A DNA stretch of 64,000 nt from Cytophagales bacterium. Lineage in GTDB: Bacteria; Pseudomonadota; Gammaproteobacteria; Burkholderiales; Burkholderiaceae_C. Shown here in pieces: positions 60,824-64,000 of this stretch (the first letter of the stretch is position 1; each line of letters starts with the position of its first letter). A model generated the notes under the pieces. It searched no databases and was not told the origin of the DNA. It saw only the letters and a program-made list of their open reading frames with translations. The translations under genes and the position numbers were made by a program. The DNA lies in assembly GCA_030054145.1 (NCBI GenBank), contig JASGCK010000002.1, forward strand, positions 243,759 through 307,758. Reading direction: 5' to 3'.

Positions 60824-61321
60824 TTAAGCAACCACTTCGCCTTTTTTCTCTGCCAATACAGCCAATACGCGTGCAGTACGCGTGATAGGCGACATGAGCA
60901 AGCCACAAATTTGCGACAAGAGCACTTCCTTGGTAGGAATGCTTGCTAATTGCTTCACACCGTTCACGTCTAGTGCTTTACCGCCGTATGCACCTGCGCG
61001 AATCACTAACTTGTCGTTAGTTTTCGCGAAGTCAGCCACCACTTTCGCAGCAGCAACAGCATCTTCGGAAAAGCCATAAATGAGCGGACCTGTCATTTGC
61101 TCGGACACGACTTCAAACTGGCTACCTGCAACAGCACGGCGTGCCAATGTGTTTTTAAGCACACTGAGACTCACACCTTTGCTGCGTGCATCGACGCGCA
61201 ATTTGGTCAACGCTTGCACCGTGATACCACGATATTCTGCGATGACGAGTGTCTGAGCTTTTGCGGCGAGGCCAGTCACTTCTTCAATGACGGCGGATTT
61301 CTCACTGCGGTTAAGACTCAA
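60824..61321 (-). CDS. rplJ: 50S ribosomal protein L10
   Basis: A 165-residue stalk base protein, (M)[31 protein letters not shown]. The start is TTG at 61321, placed 6 bases after GGAGA; it gives the family N-terminus, whereas the TTG at 61336 would lie within the ribosome site. Confidence 0.95.
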   Translation of the reverse strand: MSLNRSEKSAVIEEVTGLAAKAQTLVIAEYRGITVQALTKLRVDARSKGVSLSVLKNTLARRAVAGSQFEVVSEQMTGPLIYGFSEDAVAAAKVVADFAKTNDKLVIRAGAYGGKALDVNGVKQLASIPTKEVLLSQICGLLMSPITRTARVLAVLAEKKGEVVA

Positions 61322-61513
61322 AGTTCTCTCCTTCAAAATGTGTTCGTTGATGCGATCTCAGAACACGGCCATTTTTTAGCGACCAACTAATTTCATGTAA
61401 CTGAAGTTAGCGAGCACGCCCGTCTAGGTTGGAAATTAAGTCACCATCTTTTGAACAACAACACCAACCGTCTTGGATGAGTTTTAGCTCACCACTTCGC
61501 AAGTGCCAACTGC
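61322..61513 (-). promoter_or_regulatory. rplJL leader region
   Basis: A 192-base gap between rplA and rplJ. In other bacteria this leader binds the L10-L12 complex for feedback control. Several short complementary stretches are visible (for example TTGGTGTTG near CAAC repeats), but I could not fold the known motif by eye. Confidence 0.4.
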
Positions 61514-62209
61514 TTACGCAGTCACACTTTGCAAATCTATACGCGCACCCACACCCATGGTGGAGGACACAGCCGCTTTGCGCAAATACACACCTTTGCT
61601 AGATGCAGGCTTAGCTTTAGTCAGCGCATCGAGCAGCGCAACCAAGTTACCTTGGATTTGCTCTGCTGTAAATGAGCGACGACCTAAAGTTGAATGCACG
61701 ATACCTGCTTTATCAACACGGAATTGAACCTGACCTGCTTTGGCATTTTTGACAGCGCCCGCAACATCTGGCGTCACTGTGCCAACTTTAGGATTCGGCA
61801 TCAAGCCGCGAGGTCCTAAAATTTGACCCAGCGTACCAACCACCCGCATTGCGTCTGGCGCAGCAATCACCACATCAAATGGCATATCACCTGCTTTGAC
61901 CATGGCAGCCAAATCGTCCATGCCAACAATATCAGCACCCGCCGCTTTTGCTTCTTCAGCTTTAGCACCTTGCGCAAACACTGCAACACGAACGGTTTTA
62001 CCTGTTCCATTTGGTAACACAACCGCGCCGCGAACGACTTGATCAGACTTCTTAGCGTCGATACCGAGTTGCACCGCAACGTCGATTGATTCATCGAACT
62101 TAGCCGTTGCATATTGCTGCACAAGCGCTAACGCCTCGCCGATCGGATAGAGCTTATTGCTATCGATTTTTCCAGCGGAGAGTTTTTGTTTTTTAGTTAA
62201 TTTAGCCAT
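61514..62209 (-). CDS. rplA: 50S ribosomal protein L1
   Basis: A 231-residue protein: [51 protein letters not shown]. It represses its own operon in E. coli. Confidence 0.98.
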   Translation of the reverse strand: MAKLTKKQKLSAGKIDSNKLYPIGEALALVQQYATAKFDESIDVAVQLGIDAKKSDQVVRGAVVLPNGTGKTVRVAVFAQGAKAEEAKAAGADIVGMDDLAAMVKAGDMPFDVVIAAPDAMRVVGTLGQILGPRGLMPNPKVGTVTPDVAGAVKNAKAGQVQFRVDKAGIVHSTLGRRSFTAEQIQGNLVALLDALTKAKPASSKGVYLRKAAVSSTMGVGARIDLQSVTA

Positions 62210-62213
62210 CGAA

Positions 62214-62645
62214 TTACACCCCTTCCACAGTCACGCCCATGGAGCGAGCGGAGCCAGCAATCGTGCGCACAGCCGCATCCATATCAGCAGCTGTTAAGTT
62301 TTTCATTTTTGCCGTTGCAATTGCTTCCAACTGAGCGCGGGTAATTTTGCCCACTTTGTCGGTATGCGGACGAGCAGATCCTTTAGCAAGATTAATTGCT
62401 TTTTTGATCATGTATGTTGCAGGCGCAGTGCCCATCACGAACGTGAAGCTCTTGTCCGCAAACGCGGTAATGGTCACAGGCACAGGCATACCTGGCTCTA
62501 AACCTTGAGTCTGAGCGTTAAACGCCTTGCAGAACTCCATAATGTTGAGTCCACGTTGACCCAACGCTGGGCCAATGGGTGGCGATGGATTGGCTTTACC
62601 TGCTGGCACTTGCAGCTTAATAAAACCGACAATTTTCTTTGCCAT
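62214..62645 (-). CDS. rplK: 50S ribosomal protein L11
   Basis: A 143-residue protein starting [43 protein letters not shown]. Four bases separate it from rplA. Confidence 0.98.
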   Translation of the reverse strand: MAKKIVGFIKLQVPAGKANPSPPIGPALGQRGLNIMEFCKAFNAQTQGLEPGMPVPVTITAFADKSFTFVMGTAPATYMIKKAINLAKGSARPHTDKVGKITRAQLEAIATAKMKNLTAADMDAAVRTIAGSARSMGVTVEGV

Positions 62646-62771
62646 AGTTTTTTCCTTTTCGGGTTCAGCCGTTTTAGGATCAGCACCATTGCTGCCTAAA
62701 ACTCCCCGTTTGGGTGAACGACTCTTACCTCAAACTTTGCACCGAGTCGGTGAGTACAAAATCCATTGATG

Positions 62772-62795
62772 CATTCCCGCCTACGCGGGAGTGAC
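62772..62795. repeat. REP-like palindrome between nusG and rplK
   Basis: CATTCCCGCC-TAC-GCGGGAGTGAC, lying 6 bases beyond the nusG stop in the 155-base nusG-rplK spacer. In RNA it would form a strong hairpin within the secE-nusG-rplKA transcript. Confidence 0.78.
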
Positions 62796-62800
62796 AGCTC

Positions 62801-63400
62801 TTAAGTTTTTTCAACTTGCGAGAACTCAAGCTCCACGGGCGTTGAACGACCAAAAATCGTGACCGCCACTCGAAGCTTATTCTTCTCGTAGTTAGCTTCC
62901 TCAACCGTGCCATTGAAGTCCGCAAATGGCCCCTCTTTCACACGCACATATTCACCCACGGTGAACTCAACTTTATGACGTGGGTGATGCGCACCATCAC
63001 TCATTTGATCGACAATTTTTTGCACTTCAGCCTGACTGATCGGCACAGGTTGGTTCCGACCACCGCCAACAAACCCCGTCACTTTATTGGTGTGTTTTAC
63101 CAAGTGCCAAGACTCATCGTCCATGATCATTTCAACTAAAACATAACCAGGAAAAAACTTGCGCTCAGTTGTTTTGCGTTGCCCGTTTTTCATCTCCACC
63201 ACTTCTTCGGTGGGAACCATGATGCGACCAAATTTTGACTCTACGCCCGCACGAACCACGCGCTCCATAATGTTGCGCTCAACCGCTTTTTCCATACCTG
63301 AATAAGCGTGAACAACGTACCAGCGCATATCTGGATTGGTTGGCGCAGCTAACTTACCCGCAGCGGAGCTGGAAGCTTCAACTAATGTCGCATCACTCAT
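62801..63400 (-). CDS. nusG: transcription antitermination factor NusG
   Basis: A 199-residue protein with NGN domain ([40 protein letters not shown]) and KOW domain ([22 protein letters not shown]). The first about 20 residues are a Ser/Ala-rich extension. It touches secE. Confidence 0.97.
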   Translation of the reverse strand: MSDATLVEASSSAAGKLAAPTNPDMRWYVVHAYSGMEKAVERNIMERVVRAGVESKFGRIMVPTEEVVEMKNGQRKTTERKFFPGYVLVEMIMDDESWHLVKHTNKVTGFVGGGRNQPVPISQAEVQKIVDQMSDGAHHPRHKVEFTVGEYVRVKEGPFADFNGTVEEANYEKNKLRVAVTIFGRSTPVELEFSQVEKT

Positions 63401-63784
63401 TTATTTTCTCCAACCCAAAATAAGGTCATACAACACCCATTCCAACGTTTTATCTGTCAACCAAAGCATCAACGCCATAAGCACGACAAATCCAAACACA
63501 TAAAGCGTCAACTGCATAGCCTCTTTGCGGCTAGGCCAAACAACTTTTTTTAGCTCGCGCCAAGAATCACGAAATAACGCAATGAGCTCTTTACCAGATT
63601 CGGAAAAAAGATAAACAACAATCGCAGCCGCAAGCCCAACAAGCAAAACAAGCCACTGAACCAGCGCACCTTGTTTGCCTAACAAATAAAAACCCACGAC
63701 TGCCGCCAACGCCAAAAGCAAAGCCCCATAGACTTTGCCTTTGTCCGCTACCGTGTTGACAGTTTGTACTGGTTGATTGGCCAC
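63401..63784 (-). CDS. secE: protein translocase subunit SecE
   Basis: A 127-residue three-helix form: two N-terminal helices, then ELIALFRDSWRELKKVVWPSRKEAMQLTLYVFGFVVLMALMLWL, the essential part. Partner of SecY. Confidence 0.96.
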   Translation of the reverse strand: MANQPVQTVNTVADKGKVYGALLLALAAVVGFYLLGKQGALVQWLVLLVGLAAAIVVYLFSESGKELIALFRDSWRELKKVVWPSRKEAMQLTLYVFGFVVLMALMLWLTDKTLEWVLYDLILGWRK

Positions 63785-63832
63785 AAATTCTTTCTATCTA
63801 TTGACTAAAAACCACGATACACAATTGAATCG

Positions 63833-63908
63833 TGGCAGGGGCGGAGGGCCTCGAACCCCCAACCTTCGGTTTTGGAGACCGACACTCTGCCAATTGAGCT
63901 ACGCCCCT
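63833..63908 (-). tRNA. tRNA-Trp(CCA)
   Basis: Seventy-six bases with acceptor AGGGGCG/CGCCCCT, anticodon CCA in loop CTCCAAA, T-loop GTTCGAG and CCA end encoded. It lies between tuf and secE as in many proteobacteria. Confidence 0.96.
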
Positions 63909-63946
63909 ACTATCACTACCATTTCATCCACTCGCTTAATCAAGCA

Positions 63947-64000
63947 TTAAGCCAAAATCTTAGCCACAACGCCAGATCCGACGGTACGACCGCCTTCGCG
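63947..64000 (-). CDS. tuf: elongation factor Tu, last 17 codons
   Basis: The minus strand reads REGGRTVGSGVVAKILA and stop, the standard EF-Tu end. The rest of the gene lies beyond the window. The tuf-tRNA-Trp-secE order is the usual one. Confidence 0.93.
   Translation of the reverse strand, partial: REGGRTVGSGVVAKILA

Noticed and set aside
61337..61513. Attempt to mark a precise L10 binding structure
   Set aside because: I could not fold the known motif by eye, so only the leader region is listed.

Overview
The window looks like a chromosome segment from a betaproteobacterium of order Burkholderiales, most likely near the Comamonadaceae. This rests on familiar neighbourhoods (dusB-fis-purH, radC facing fkpB-ispH, rsmB-DUF4390-ntrY-short ntrX, rpmF-plsX-fabH-fabD) and on the protein sequences; I cannot fix a genus. 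Most genes are ordinary, but several conserved clusters are broken and re-joined, and short palindromic repeats of the REP type are scattered between and even inside genes.

Layout. 1-10 kb: tail of an alpha/beta hydrolase, katG, a solitary restriction-modification enzyme of the type ISP/IIG kind, then a catabolic patch (VOC protein and acyl-CoA dehydrogenase divergent from 3-hydroxybenzoate 4-monooxygenase and an amidohydrolase). 10-18 kb: a minus-strand catabolic operon of a DapA-family lyase, a PfkB kinase and a three-part TRAP transporter. This operon is split by a two-gene cassette, an OLD/PARIS-like AAA ATPase with a TOPRIM-like tail plus a Dam-type adenine methylase, lodged between dctP and dctQ. 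18-25 kb: rsuA, tRNA-Leu, cysM, and a Fur-controlled ferric ABC transporter with an apparent exbD remnant. 25-28 kb: rpsU and yqeY followed by a small accessory island: a TacAT-like acetyltransferase toxin-antitoxin pair flanked by direct repeats of the yqeY 3' end, a ParDE-like pair, and a HARE-HTH/GIY-YIG nuclease. 28-34.5 kb: purH, fis, dusB, a truncated smr gene, radC, fkpB, ispH, two tRNAs, arfB and a truncated haemoglobin preceded by a C9A9 tract.

34.6-64 kb is one long minus-strand block of core genes: tRNA-Trp, secE, nusG, rplKAJL, rpoBC; then rsmB, DUF4390, ntrYX; rpmF, plsX, fabH, fabD; then the spc operon (rplN to rpmJ), the alpha operon (rpsM to rplQ) and initiator tRNA. The S10 genes normally before rplN and the fabG-acpP-fabF genes normally after fabD are both missing at the same junction, and rpoC leads into rsmB rather than the str operon, so this block is a patchwork of rearranged clusters.

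The best candidates for something new are the AAA-TOPRIM/Dam cassette inside the TRAP operon, the HARE-GIY-YIG gene, and the toxin-antitoxin cassette bounded by yqeY repeats. All three look like small defence or selfish modules placed tightly against host genes. No CRISPR array, rRNA, transposase or integrase was seen.
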